From Chitinophagales bacterium (GTDB taxonomy: Bacteria > Bacteroidota > Bacteroidia > Chitinophagales > JADIYW01), in the NCBI GenBank assembly GCA_020848255.1, contig JADLAJ010000360.1, positions 1 to 32,086 on the forward strand: DNA of 32,086 bases, written 5' to 3'. Of this stretch, positions 1 to 7,884 are shown piece after piece. A program made the position numbers and the translations under genes. The notes beneath the pieces are model-generated. The model was not told the DNA's origin and did not search any database. It worked only from the letters and a program-made list of their open reading frames with translations. Every line of letters starts with the position of its first letter. Position 1 is the first letter of the stretch.

Positions 1-2
1 AA

Positions 3-1391
3 ATGATGGAAGCGAAGGAGTTCTTTTTAAAACAAAAAGAAGAACACAATAAGGAAATCGAGCAGCGCAACCGCAAAATGCTGGAAGCGGAAAACCGTGC
101 AAAGCAAATCGAACAATCGCTGAAAGACAAATTAACCAGTGCCAATAAGCAGGAAAAAGAAACCGAAGCACTTAAAACCCGCCTGAACGAACAGATTGAT
201 TTGGCAACAGTAAAACGTACCGAACTGGAAAAAGCTCATGAAGTGCATATTGCCAAACTGGAGCAGGTGGCACAATTATCTGCGGAAGAAGCAAAAGCAC
301 AACTGGTTGAACAACTAAAAGGCAAAGCACAATCCGATGCGATGGCGCATGTGAAAATGGTGATGGATGAAGCAAAACTGAAAGCAACGAAAGAAGCAAA
401 GAAAATCGTTATTCAATCTATCCAAAGAACAGCAGCAGAAACAGCTATCGAAAATACAGTATCTGTGTTCAACTTATCCAGCGACGAGCAAAAAGGACAA
501 ATTATCGGTCGTGAAGGTAGAAACATCCGTGCGCTGGAAGCAGCAACGGGCGTAGAAATCATCGTGGATGATACACCGGAAGCGATTATCATTTCCGGAT
601 ACGATGCGTACAAAAGAGAAATTGCTCGTTTGTCGCTGCAGCGCTTAGTGGCGGACGGACGTATTCACCCTGCGAGAATTGAAGAAGTGGTAGCAAAAAC
701 AGAAAAACAACTGGAAGGACAAATCATGGAAATCGGTGAACGTACCGTAATTGATTTAGGTGTGCATGGTCTGCACCCTGAATTGATTCGTCTGGTAGGT
801 AAGATGCGTTTCCGTTCTTCATACGGACAAAACTTATTACAACACTCCCGCGAAGTAGCCAATTTATGTGCTATCATGGCGAGCGAGCTGGGCTTGAATT
901 CCAAAATCGCAAAACGTGCAGGTTTATTGCATGATATAGGTAAAGTATCGGATGAAGATCCGGAATTATCACACGCTTTGTTAGGTGCCAAATTATGTGA
1001 GAAATACGGTGAAGCACCGGTAATCATAAATGCAGTAGGAGCACACCATGATGAGATGGAAATGTTGTATGTGGTTTCTCCAATCATTCAGGCATGTGAT
1101 GCCATTTCAGGTGCACGTCCGGGCGCACGTCGTGAGATTATGGAAAGCTATATGAAACGTATAGACGAGCTGGAAAAATTAGCTGTTTCTTATCAAGGAG
1201 TACAAAAAGCCTATGCGATACAGGCAGGTCGTGAGTTGCGTGTGTTAGTAGAAGCAGAAAAAATTGACGACAAACAAGTGGAGGAAATCTCTTTTAAAAT
1301 AGCACAGCAAATCCAGGATGAAATGACCTATCCGGGACAAATCAAAGTAACCGTAATCCGCGAAACACGAAGTGTGTCTGTAGCGAAATAA
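3..1391 (+). CDS. rny: Ribonuclease Y (5'-truncated by the window edge)
   Basis: Coiled-coil N-terminal region, KH motif [33 protein letters not shown] domain with LLHDIGK and AHHDEME; highly characteristic of RNase Y. The N-terminal TM segment lies outside the window. Confidence 0.96.
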   Translation: MMEAKEFFLKQKEEHNKEIEQRNRKMLEAENRAKQIEQSLKDKLTSANKQEKETEALKTRLNEQIDLATVKRTELEKAHEVHIAKLEQVAQLSAEEAKAQLVEQLKGKAQSDAMAHVKMVMDEAKLKATKEAKKIVIQSIQRTAAETAIENTVSVFNLSSDEQKGQIIGREGRNIRALEAATGVEIIVDDTPEAIIISGYDAYKREIARLSLQRLVADGRIHPARIEEVVAKTEKQLEGQIMEIGERTVIDLGVHGLHPELIRLVGKMRFRSSYGQNLLQHSREVANLCAIMASELGLNSKIAKRAGLLHDIGKVSDEDPELSHALLGAKLCEKYGEAPVIINAVGAHHDEMEMLYVVSPIIQACDAISGARPGARREIMESYMKRIDELEKLAVSYQGVQKAYAIQAGRELRVLVEAEKIDDKQVEEISFKIAQQIQDEMTYPGQIKVTVIRETRSVSVAK

Positions 1392-1402
1392 AAATAATTG
1401 AT

Positions 1403-1417
1403 TTACCTTTAAGGTAA
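1403..1417. repeat. Small palindrome ttacctt-t-aaggtaa between rny and the RHS tip
   Basis: 7-bp arms around a 1-nt centre, 12 nt after the rny stop. Confidence 0.5.
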
Positions 1418-1424
1418 GAGTTCT

Positions 1425-2396
1425 TTGAATAAATACCGCTTCGGGTTCAACGGTAAAGAACAAGACAACGAAATAGCAGGTCAACAAGATTATGGTTTAA
1501 GGATTTATGATAACCGTCTAATTCGTTTTAAATCCATTGACCCTTTAACATCAAAATATCCATATTTAACACCATACCAATTTGCAAGTAATTCTCCAAT
1601 AGCGGGTGTTGATTTAGATGGTGGTGAATTTAAATATTATGCATTAGATAATAGAGTTGTACCATCTGTATCTGTTGTAAATAATAAGAAAATTACAACA
1701 TATGTAAACGATGGTCTGATAGCCAGAAGTACTGAAGTCATATATGACCCGATAGTAATAAATGGTACTGTGACTATCAGTTTGACAGTTGAAGGATTTC
1801 CTATTATTGGAAGTGATATCCCTTTCTCATTTAGCATGTCTGATTTGGGCATAAGTGCAACAATTGTTAATATTGGCGATGGAGTTAAAAGAGTTTTGCC
1901 TTCTGGCGCAGATTTAAAGAACTTACCACCAGTAGATGATGAATATTGGGACGGATTAGAAACGGAAGATGAATACTTAAGTAGAATCCAAAATTCAGCC
2001 TATACACAAGGAGATAAATTATTGAGTTCAATCCCAGTTACAATGGGTGGCAATAAGAGCAAAATAAGAAATGCTTTTAAGTCTGAACTCGCAAAAAGTT
2101 CAAAACCTATTCAAATTCATCATTATGCAACAAATAAAAGTAAAAAGTTTACAGCTCAATTGAAGAAAATTGCTGATAAATTTGGCTTGGACTTGGATGG
2201 AAGCTGGAATAAAGAAGCTTTACCACATCAAGGTAGACATCCAAATAAATATCACGAGTTTGTATTAAATGGCATGAGAAAAGCATCAGCACAAGCAGGT
2301 AAAAGTGCAGAGAAGTTTAAAGAATTATTTGATAAATATGTTAAGGAGCCAATAAGAAAGAATCCTGAAAAACTGACAAAAGATGGTTGGAAATAG
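1425..2396 (+). CDS. Orphan RHS-repeat C-terminal tip with HNH/Endo VII (AHH-like) nuclease toxin domain
   Basis: RHS core signature YRFGFNGKEQDNE...YGLRIYDNRLIRFKSIDPLTSKYPYLTPYQFASNSPIAGVDLDG, then a variable tip ending in IHHYATNKSKKFTAQLKKIADKFGLDLDGSWNKEALPHQGRHPNKYHEFVLNGM, which resembles the AHH nuclease family. TTG start; no upstream RHS repeats. Confidence 0.82.
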   Translation: MNKYRFGFNGKEQDNEIAGQQDYGLRIYDNRLIRFKSIDPLTSKYPYLTPYQFASNSPIAGVDLDGGEFKYYALDNRVVPSVSVVNNKKITTYVNDGLIARSTEVIYDPIVINGTVTISLTVEGFPIIGSDIPFSFSMSDLGISATIVNIGDGVKRVLPSGADLKNLPPVDDEYWDGLETEDEYLSRIQNSAYTQGDKLLSSIPVTMGGNKSKIRNAFKSELAKSSKPIQIHHYATNKSKKFTAQLKKIADKFGLDLDGSWNKEALPHQGRHPNKYHEFVLNGMRKASAQAGKSAEKFKELFDKYVKEPIRKNPEKLTKDGWK

Positions 2397-2398
2397 CT

Positions 2399-2926
2399 AT
2401 GAATAAGAAATATTATAATTTACATATATTAGACAACGATAAAGGTGTTGTATCAGAAGTTCAAAATAATATTGAGTTTGATTATTATTTTTCGTTAGAT
2501 ACCGCTAAAGATTTTGGGATATTGTTTAAAATAACAGAAAAGGGTATTATTGAAGATTACTTAGCAAATGATTTAGGGTGGCCATTAATGTCAGATAGTA
2601 TGATGGCTATTTTTAAAAAATATGTTTCAAAAGATTGTAATTGGATAAAAAGCAGTGTATTTGATACTTTTAATAAAAAGGAGTATGAATATAATATCTT
2701 GTATTTTAATAAGAAAATAGATGTTTTAGATAATAAAAAGAGTGTTTTTCATGATAATGAAATATTACTTGAATCTGTATTCTCATTAGAAAAAATAGAT
2801 AATTTAGATTACTTTCCTCAGGCTGATGAATATGATTTTAATATTGTTATTTCAGAGAATTTAAAGAATGAATTGAAGAAAAATAAAATAACAGGGGTTG
2901 ATTTTTCAATTGCAAAAGTTAATTAA
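2399..2926 (+). CDS. Putative cognate immunity protein (Imm11/DUF1629-like)
   Basis: Starts 3 nt after the toxin stop (ATG 2399 preferred over the listed TTG 2387). C-terminal FNIVISENLKNELKKNKITGVDFSIAKV resembles the DUF1629/Imm11 ending. Position is typical of toxin-immunity pairs. Confidence 0.65.
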   Translation: MNKKYYNLHILDNDKGVVSEVQNNIEFDYYFSLDTAKDFGILFKITEKGIIEDYLANDLGWPLMSDSMMAIFKKYVSKDCNWIKSSVFDTFNKKEYEYNILYFNKKIDVLDNKKSVFHDNEILLESVFSLEKIDNLDYFPQADEYDFNIVISENLKNELKKNKITGVDFSIAKVN

Positions 2927-2986
2927 ATCCAACTGGCGCAAGCAAGCAGTAAAAAGCAGTAAGCGTGGCGTGTTTACACAAATAAC

Positions 2987-3086
2987 ACCCACTCTGGCGC
3001 AGGTCTTCCGTAGGGCGACCTGTGTCTACTAAATCAGGCGGTCTGTGACCGCAACCGAAAAGTTAAGAAAGGGTCACAAGCGGTCA
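2987..3086. repeat. Structured direct repeat copy 1 (~100 bp)
   Basis: accc[c/a]ctggcgcaggtcttccgtaggg... ~90% identical by eye to 3491-3588. Contains hairpins caggtc/gacctg and gcggtc-tgt-gaccgc. Confidence 0.85.
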
Positions 3087-3434
3087 AAAAATAAGAACGT
3101 GAAATGTTAAAATTTAACATAAAAACTGCAGCTGGTGCAGTAGAAGTCGATGTTATATACTCGACAATTGGAAAACAGGCACAGGGTGTATATGTTAAAA
3201 TTTGTGTCATATTGGCACTTGGCGGTATATGTTATAGTACAAATACCGAACAAATAAATGAAAGTATAGATGAGAGCTTTCAACACCCATAAACCGATAC
3301 ATTAAAAAATAGATGATTATTAAACCCCTGAAAAATAGAAGTTTATAAATTTTACTTTGAAATGTCGTAGAATAAATAAATCCATAGGAGCAAAATCGGG
3401 TTATTTATTAAAGGTAGGATTTTTATGTATTGTC

Positions 3435-3456
3435 ACTTTTTGTCTTTACAAAAAGT
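3435..3456. repeat. Perfect 9-bp hairpin actttttgt-cttt-acaaaaagt
   Basis: Self-complementary arms read directly; followed by the related string aaccaaaaag. Confidence 0.6.
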
Positions 3457-3490
3457 AACCAAAAAGAAAAGGGTTTATATGTTTAGGTGA

Positions 3491-3588
3491 ACCCAATCTG
3501 GCGCAGGTCTTCCGTAGGACGACCTGTGTCTACTAAATCAGTCGGTCTGTGACCGCCCGAAAAGCTAAGAAAGAGTCACAAAAGGTCA
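3491..3588. repeat. Structured direct repeat copy 2 (~98 bp)
   Basis: Same orientation as 2987-3086; about 8-9 substitutions and one 2-nt indel by eye. Confidence 0.85.
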
Positions 3589-3597
3589 TGAAATATT

Positions 3598-3626
3598 CGT
3601 CCTCGCCGGGTTTTGTAACCCGTGAG
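3598..3626. repeat. REP-like palindrome, left member of an inverted pair
   Basis: cgtcctcgccgggttttgtaacccgtgag, with cgggtt-ttgt-aacccg stem. Inverted partner at 3821-3850. Confidence 0.65.
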
Positions 3627-3820
3627 AATATGAAGAATTATGTTCAAAACAAGTGTTTTTACAAAATTTGAATATAGCTGCCAGAATGCAATAAGTGCTG
3701 GTTCATGTACCTTGCAGAAATATGTATATATTTTAGCGTACGTTATAATGAAAATGTAATTAAGGATTGAATTTTATAACACATTATGGTGATTGATGAA
3801 TTGTTTAAAACCAGCTTTAG

Positions 3821-3850
3821 TCGACGGGTTACAAAATCTGTCGAGGGCGT
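3821..3850. repeat. REP-like palindrome, right member of an inverted pair
   Basis: Reverse complement acgccctcgacagattttgtaacccgtcga matches the left member at about 22 of 26 core positions by eye. Confidence 0.65.
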
Positions 3851-3939
3851 AGATTTAGAAAGGAAATTAAACACGTTTTTTTGCAAATAATAAAAAAAAC
3901 ATTAAATTAGATTATTATAAACTATAAAATTAAATAAAA

Positions 3940-4131
3940 ATGAAAAAACTAATGATTTTAGCTGTTGTAGCTACACTTGCTTTGGGTTCATCTTCTTGCA
4001 AGAAAAATGGAGACTGTGTTTGTGAAATTGGTGGTATAGAAATATCTTCTACACCAGGCATTTCTAAAGCAGATTGTAAAACTTTAGATGATGCTGCTCA
4101 AGCAGGTGGCGGAAGTTGCTCATTAAAATAA
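3940..4131 (+). CDS. Small Cys-rich lipoprotein (63 aa)
   Basis: MKKLMILAVVATLALGSSSC signal and lipobox, four further Cys, AT-rich leader, strong terminator downstream. Confidence 0.7.
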   Translation: MKKLMILAVVATLALGSSSCKKNGDCVCEIGGIEISSTPGISKADCKTLDDAAQAGGGSCSLK

Positions 4132-4147
4132 ACAAAGATACTAAGTT

Positions 4148-4183
4148 AAAAAAAACGGCTTGGTTTATCCAAGCCGTTTTTTT
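4148..4183. terminator. Bidirectional intrinsic terminator between convergent genes
   Basis: aaaaaacggcttgg-tttat-ccaagccgtttttt: GC-rich stem with A-run and T-run. Confidence 0.9.
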
Positions 4184-4193
4184 ATTGCTCACC

Positions 4194-4454
4194 TTAAGCA
4201 TTTTGCATCGCAAAATTGACACTCAGCCAGCTACCGCCGTTTTCGCAGTTGATACCCTGATTGCGCAGAAACATCATGGCTTGTCCGCTTCTGTTGCCGG
4301 AAGCACAGCATAAGATGATAGGTTGTGGCATTGACTTGATTTCATCCAGGTGTTGAGGAAGATCCTGCAGCGGAATATTGATGCTGCCAGCTACGTGGCC
4401 TCCCATGTACTCAGCGTAGCTTCTTACGTCGATAATGGTTTGTTTGTTTTGCAT
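4194..4454 (-). CDS. Single-domain rhodanese (sulfurtransferase)
   Basis: IIDVRSYAEYMGGHVAGSINIPL and active-site loop LCCASGNRSG. Confidence 0.9.
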   Translation of the reverse strand: MQNKQTIIDVRSYAEYMGGHVAGSINIPLQDLPQHLDEIKSMPQPIILCCASGNRSGQAMMFLRNQGINCENGGSWLSVNFAMQNA

Positions 4455-4460
4455 GATTTG

Positions 4461-4673
4461 TTATTTAGGTGTTGAAGTATCATTTTTGTCTTTCTGAAAA
4501 ATATTCAGCAGTAAACCGCCAAGCAGGGCGCCATAAAGCGTACTATTCAACGGCCTTGAGGTGATGGCACAGGTGCCGCTTGCACACCCCACATAGAAAT
4601 AATAGGCAAAGCCTCCGGCCGCACCCAGCAAAATTCCTAGCAGGGTGAGTTTGTATTTTAGTATGTATTGCAT
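4461..4673 (-). CDS. Small membrane protein, DUF6132-like
   Basis: MQYILKYKLTLLGILLGAAGGFAYYFYVGCASGTCAITSRPLNSTLYGALLGGLL; CASGTCAI motif and two TM segments. Internal ATG start preferred. Confidence 0.75.
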   Translation of the reverse strand: MQYILKYKLTLLGILLGAAGGFAYYFYVGCASGTCAITSRPLNSTLYGALLGGLLLNIFQKDKNDTSTPK

Positions 4674-4678
4674 AATTT

Positions 4679-6103
4679 TTAGAGTAAGGTGGACGGGCAA
4701 ACATAATCCGTAATCTTAAATTTGCCTGATTTTTTGATGGCTGCAAAACCACCGTCCACATCTATGAGATTGTCAAAACCTCTTGCCCTCAGGATAGAAG
4801 CAAATATCATGGAGCGGTAACCGCCGGCGCAATGTACGTAGTAGGTTTTGCTTTTGTCTATCTGCGACATGCTGTTATTGATGAAGTCCAGCGGAGCATT
4901 CAGTGCATTTTCTATATGTTCGGAATCGTATTCGCTTTTTTTGCGCACATCCAAAATAAGGATGTGCGGGTCTTTCTCTTCCGCATTGGCAAATTCTTCC
5001 GCACTCACCGAAACGATGGAATCCGTTTCTTTTCCAGCATTTTTCCAGGCATCAAAACCGCCGTCCAGATAACCGATGGCATGGTCGTAGCCCACACGTG
5101 CCAGACGGGTAATCACTTCCTGTTCTTTGCCCGGTGTGGTCACCAGTAATATATTTTGTTTGATGTCGGTAATCAAAGTGCCCACCCAAACGGCGAAACT
5201 TCCGTCCACTCCGATATTGATGGAGTTGGGAATAAATCCTGCACCGAACTCAGACGGTTTTCTGGTATCCAGAATAACCGCATCCGTTTCGTTGGCAGCT
5301 ACTTCAAAAGCATCCGCAGATAAGGCATGTGTTCCTCTGGAAATTACTTCATCTATGCTGTCATATCCCTGAATATTCATCAGCACGTTTTTAGGGAAAT
5401 AGCTTGGTGGAGCGACCAGACCATGCAGCAAATCTTTTATGAAAGCCTCTTTGGTCAATAAAGGGTTCAGGGCGTAATTTGTATTCTTCTGATTACCGAG
5501 GGTATCTGAGGTTTCCTTACTCATGTTTTTACCGCAGGCACTGCCCGCGCCATGTGCCGGGTAAACGATGATATCATCTGCCAGCGGCATGATTTTATTG
5601 CGCAGGGAATCAAATAAATGAGCAGCTAGTTTTTCTTCCGTTAAATCAGCAACGACATGTTGCGCCAAATCCGGTCTTCCCACATCGCCGATGAATAGAG
5701 TATCACCGGTAAATAAAGCTGTTTCTTTTCCAGATTCATCTATTAGTAAATAGCAACTGCTTTCCATGGTATGTCCGGGTGTATGGATGAGTCTGATGCG
5801 TGCATTTCCCAGTGTGAACTCTTCACCGTCGTAAGCAATATGGGCGGCAAAACCCGTTTCCATTTTAGTAGGACCATAGATGATGGGCGCTTCCACTTTT
5901 CTGGATAAATCCACATGGCCGGAAACAAAGTCGGCATGGAAATGTGTTTCAAAAATGTATTTGATTTTGGCACCTCGTTTTTCTGCCATATCAATATAAG
6001 GTTGCACCTCGCGCAACGGATCAATAATAGCCGCCTCGCCGTTGCTTTCTATGTAGTAAGCACCTTGTGCAAGACATCCGGTATATATTTGTTCTATTTT
6101 CAT
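4679..6103 (-). CDS. MBL-fold (persulfide dioxygenase-like) hydrolase fused to two rhodanese domains
   Basis: THFHADFVSGH, HTPGHTMESSC, FTGDTLFIGDVGRPDL, YPAHGAGSACG; then rhodanese 1 (VILDTRKPSEF) and rhodanese 2 (ILDVRKKSEYDSEH...VHCAGGYRS). Start MKIEQIYTG preferred over the listed 6124. Confidence 0.9.
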   Translation of the reverse strand: MKIEQIYTGCLAQGAYYIESNGEAAIIDPLREVQPYIDMAEKRGAKIKYIFETHFHADFVSGHVDLSRKVEAPIIYGPTKMETGFAAHIAYDGEEFTLGNARIRLIHTPGHTMESSCYLLIDESGKETALFTGDTLFIGDVGRPDLAQHVVADLTEEKLAAHLFDSLRNKIMPLADDIIVYPAHGAGSACGKNMSKETSDTLGNQKNTNYALNPLLTKEAFIKDLLHGLVAPPSYFPKNVLMNIQGYDSIDEVISRGTHALSADAFEVAANETDAVILDTRKPSEFGAGFIPNSINIGVDGSFAVWVGTLITDIKQNILLVTTPGKEQEVITRLARVGYDHAIGYLDGGFDAWKNAGKETDSIVSVSAEEFANAEEKDPHILILDVRKKSEYDSEHIENALNAPLDFINNSMSQIDKSKTYYVHCAGGYRSMIFASILRARGFDNLIDVDGGFAAIKKSGKFKITDYVCPSTLL

Positions 6104-6140
6104 AAACATATAATTGTACAGCAAAAATATACAGTATTAG

Positions 6141-6186
6141 TAAACTTTTACGCAACTTATGTTACAAAACTCATAATAAAAGTTTA
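6141..6186. promoter_or_regulatory. Dyad upstream of the MBL-rhodanese gene
   Basis: taaactttta (6141-6150) and taaaagttta (6177-6186), a perfect 10-bp inverted repeat, with nested ttatg/cataa arms. Confidence 0.4.
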
Positions 6187-6333
6187 TTGAAATTTAGTTG
6201 GCATAATAAATAGTTAAACTTTCTGGATATTATAAAAATAGTGTAATTCATAATTATGATTATATTCGTTCTGCTATAAGTTTTTTATAGTTTATTACTA
6301 ACATAAATCAGGGTAGATCCTTTATTTACACGT

Positions 6334-6996
6334 ATGATTTTTAACCTACAAAAAACACTCAGTTACTTTTTCGAATTTTCAATAGAAAAAAGACAAAGTG
6401 AATTTAGCGGTGAGGTCGTGGTTTCTTTAAGCAAAGGGGAATACATGCTCAGTACACAAAACGCCATTTACTCTTACGGTAGAAATTATACCTCATTTGG
6501 TATGGCATTCAATGCTATCGAGATTCAGCAGCAAAAAGTGGAAAGTGTTTTAGTGCTGGGTTTCGGCTTAGGCAGTGTAGTGGATTTGCTGGAAAATCAT
6601 CCAACTATAAAAAATATAACAGCGGTAGATGCAGATGCAGTCATTATTGAGTTAGCAAAAAAGTATCTGCAATCGAATCTGAAAAGCAAAGTAACATATG
6701 TATGCGGCGATGCAGAGCAATTTGTGTTAAACGAACAACATCAGTTTGATTTAATCTTGTTTGATGTATTTATCGAAGAACTGACTCCCATGCAGTTTAT
6801 GCAGCCTGTTTTTTTTACAGCATTAAAAAAATTAGTGGCTCCAAATGGTATTTTATTGTTTTCAAAAATCAATGACTCCTTCAGAAGTAAAATTGAAAAC
6901 GAGCAGTTTGAAAAAAACTTTTCATCCGTTTTTTCAGAAGCTTTCTCTATTGACGCCAACGGCAATAAAGTGTTTGCCTGGTACAATAAACCATAG
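6334..6996 (+). CDS. Spermidine-synthase-like SAM-dependent methyltransferase
   Basis: VLVLGFGLGSVVDLL, NITAVDADAVIIELAKKYL, VTYVCGDAEQFV, FDLILFDVFIEE. Confidence 0.8.
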   Translation: MIFNLQKTLSYFFEFSIEKRQSEFSGEVVVSLSKGEYMLSTQNAIYSYGRNYTSFGMAFNAIEIQQQKVESVLVLGFGLGSVVDLLENHPTIKNITAVDADAVIIELAKKYLQSNLKSKVTYVCGDAEQFVLNEQHQFDLILFDVFIEELTPMQFMQPVFFTALKKLVAPNGILLFSKINDSFRSKIENEQFEKNFSSVFSEAFSIDANGNKVFAWYNKP

Positions 6997-7015
6997 TTTT
7001 CTTGATAAGACCACC

Positions 7016-7047
7016 GTCATTCTGAACTTGTTTCAGAATCCCATGAC
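7016..7047. repeat. Dispersed-type intergenic hairpin gtcattctgaacttgtttcagaatcccatgac
   Basis: ttctgaa/ttcagaa inner arms and gtcat/atgac outer arms, between convergent genes. Confidence 0.7.
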
Positions 7048-7055
7048 AAATAAAT

Positions 7056-7808
7056 TTATTTTCTTCTGAATTCCCTGCGGTGAAGGAATGGCGTTAAGGT
7101 TCCTACAAGCGCACCTACAGCATACCCGGTGATGACATCTGTCCAATAGTGTTTGCCTGCTTTTACACGTGTAATACCTGTCAGTGCGGGAAGTATGGCT
7201 GCTCCTGTCCACATCAAAGGTTTCCAGCGGGAATGCGGATGATAATCTGCATATACCATGGCCATAAAGTAAGTGCTGGCTGCTGTTATAGAGGTATGCC
7301 CGGACCAGAAAGAAGACCTTGCATCTTTGCTGCTTTTGTTGCCATTGTCATAATCAGAATACACATAAGGACGATTCCGTTTGGCTAATTCTTTAGTAAA
7401 CATCGTCAGTGCAGAGGTCATCGCAAACGTTTCCATCCATATCGGTAATACGGTGTTCCAATCTTTGCGAATATCTTTATCAATAAATAATAATGCCGGA
7501 CTTACCATTGCCGTGTATTGAAATACATCACTTGCTATGGCAGAAGCTTTAGAATGCTGGTAGATAGCATACCTGTCAAATTTGTTGATATCCGTCGGTT
7601 TTAAGTTGCTTAATTCGGTAAATGAAAGCGGTAGCTTTTTTTTGCGTAAAATCAGGCTCGTGGCTCCTGTACCAAGTGTAATTAACCCAATCGGAATATC
7701 TAAACCCAGACGGTATTTATAAACGCTTTGTCTTTTTAATGAATCCTGTGAAAAGGCTTCAAATCCGATTGCAAATGCAATAATTAATAAGATATACTTT
7801 TTCATCAC
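7056..7808 (-). CDS. PAP2-family (type 2 phosphatidic acid) phosphatase
   Basis: Signal peptide; KELAKRNRPY, FWSGHTS and RVKAGKHYWTDV match the three PAP2 motifs. Confidence 0.9.
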   Translation of the reverse strand: MMKKYILLIIAFAIGFEAFSQDSLKRQSVYKYRLGLDIPIGLITLGTGATSLILRKKKLPLSFTELSNLKPTDINKFDRYAIYQHSKASAIASDVFQYTAMVSPALLFIDKDIRKDWNTVLPIWMETFAMTSALTMFTKELAKRNRPYVYSDYDNGNKSSKDARSSFWSGHTSITAASTYFMAMVYADYHPHSRWKPLMWTGAAILPALTGITRVKAGKHYWTDVITGYAVGALVGTLTPFLHRREFRRK

Positions 7809-7884
7809 GTTAAAATTAGCACAATTTTTGTTTTAAAAATATAAATATCAAACTATAACTTTACATTAGAGTAAAATGTAGCGT

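Noticed and set aside
665-1087. 140-aa minus-strand ORF inside rny
   Set aside because: Shadow frame of a strongly conserved gene; no domain resemblance.
3104-3292. 62-aa ORF between the two direct repeats
   Set aside because: No recognisable domain, atypical context inside repeat-rich DNA, no clear RBS; likely chance or a degraded remnant.
4116-4313. 65-aa + strand ORF overlapping the lipoprotein end, terminator and rhodanese
   Set aside because: Runs through an intrinsic terminator and antisense to a clear rhodanese gene.
4832-5372. Overlapping + strand ORFs inside the MBL-rhodanese gene
   Set aside because: Antisense shadows; the minus frame has multiple unmistakable motifs.
6249-6258. 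Palindrome cataattatg upstream of the methyltransferase
   Set aside because: Short and fully AT-biased in AT-rich DNA; expected by chance.
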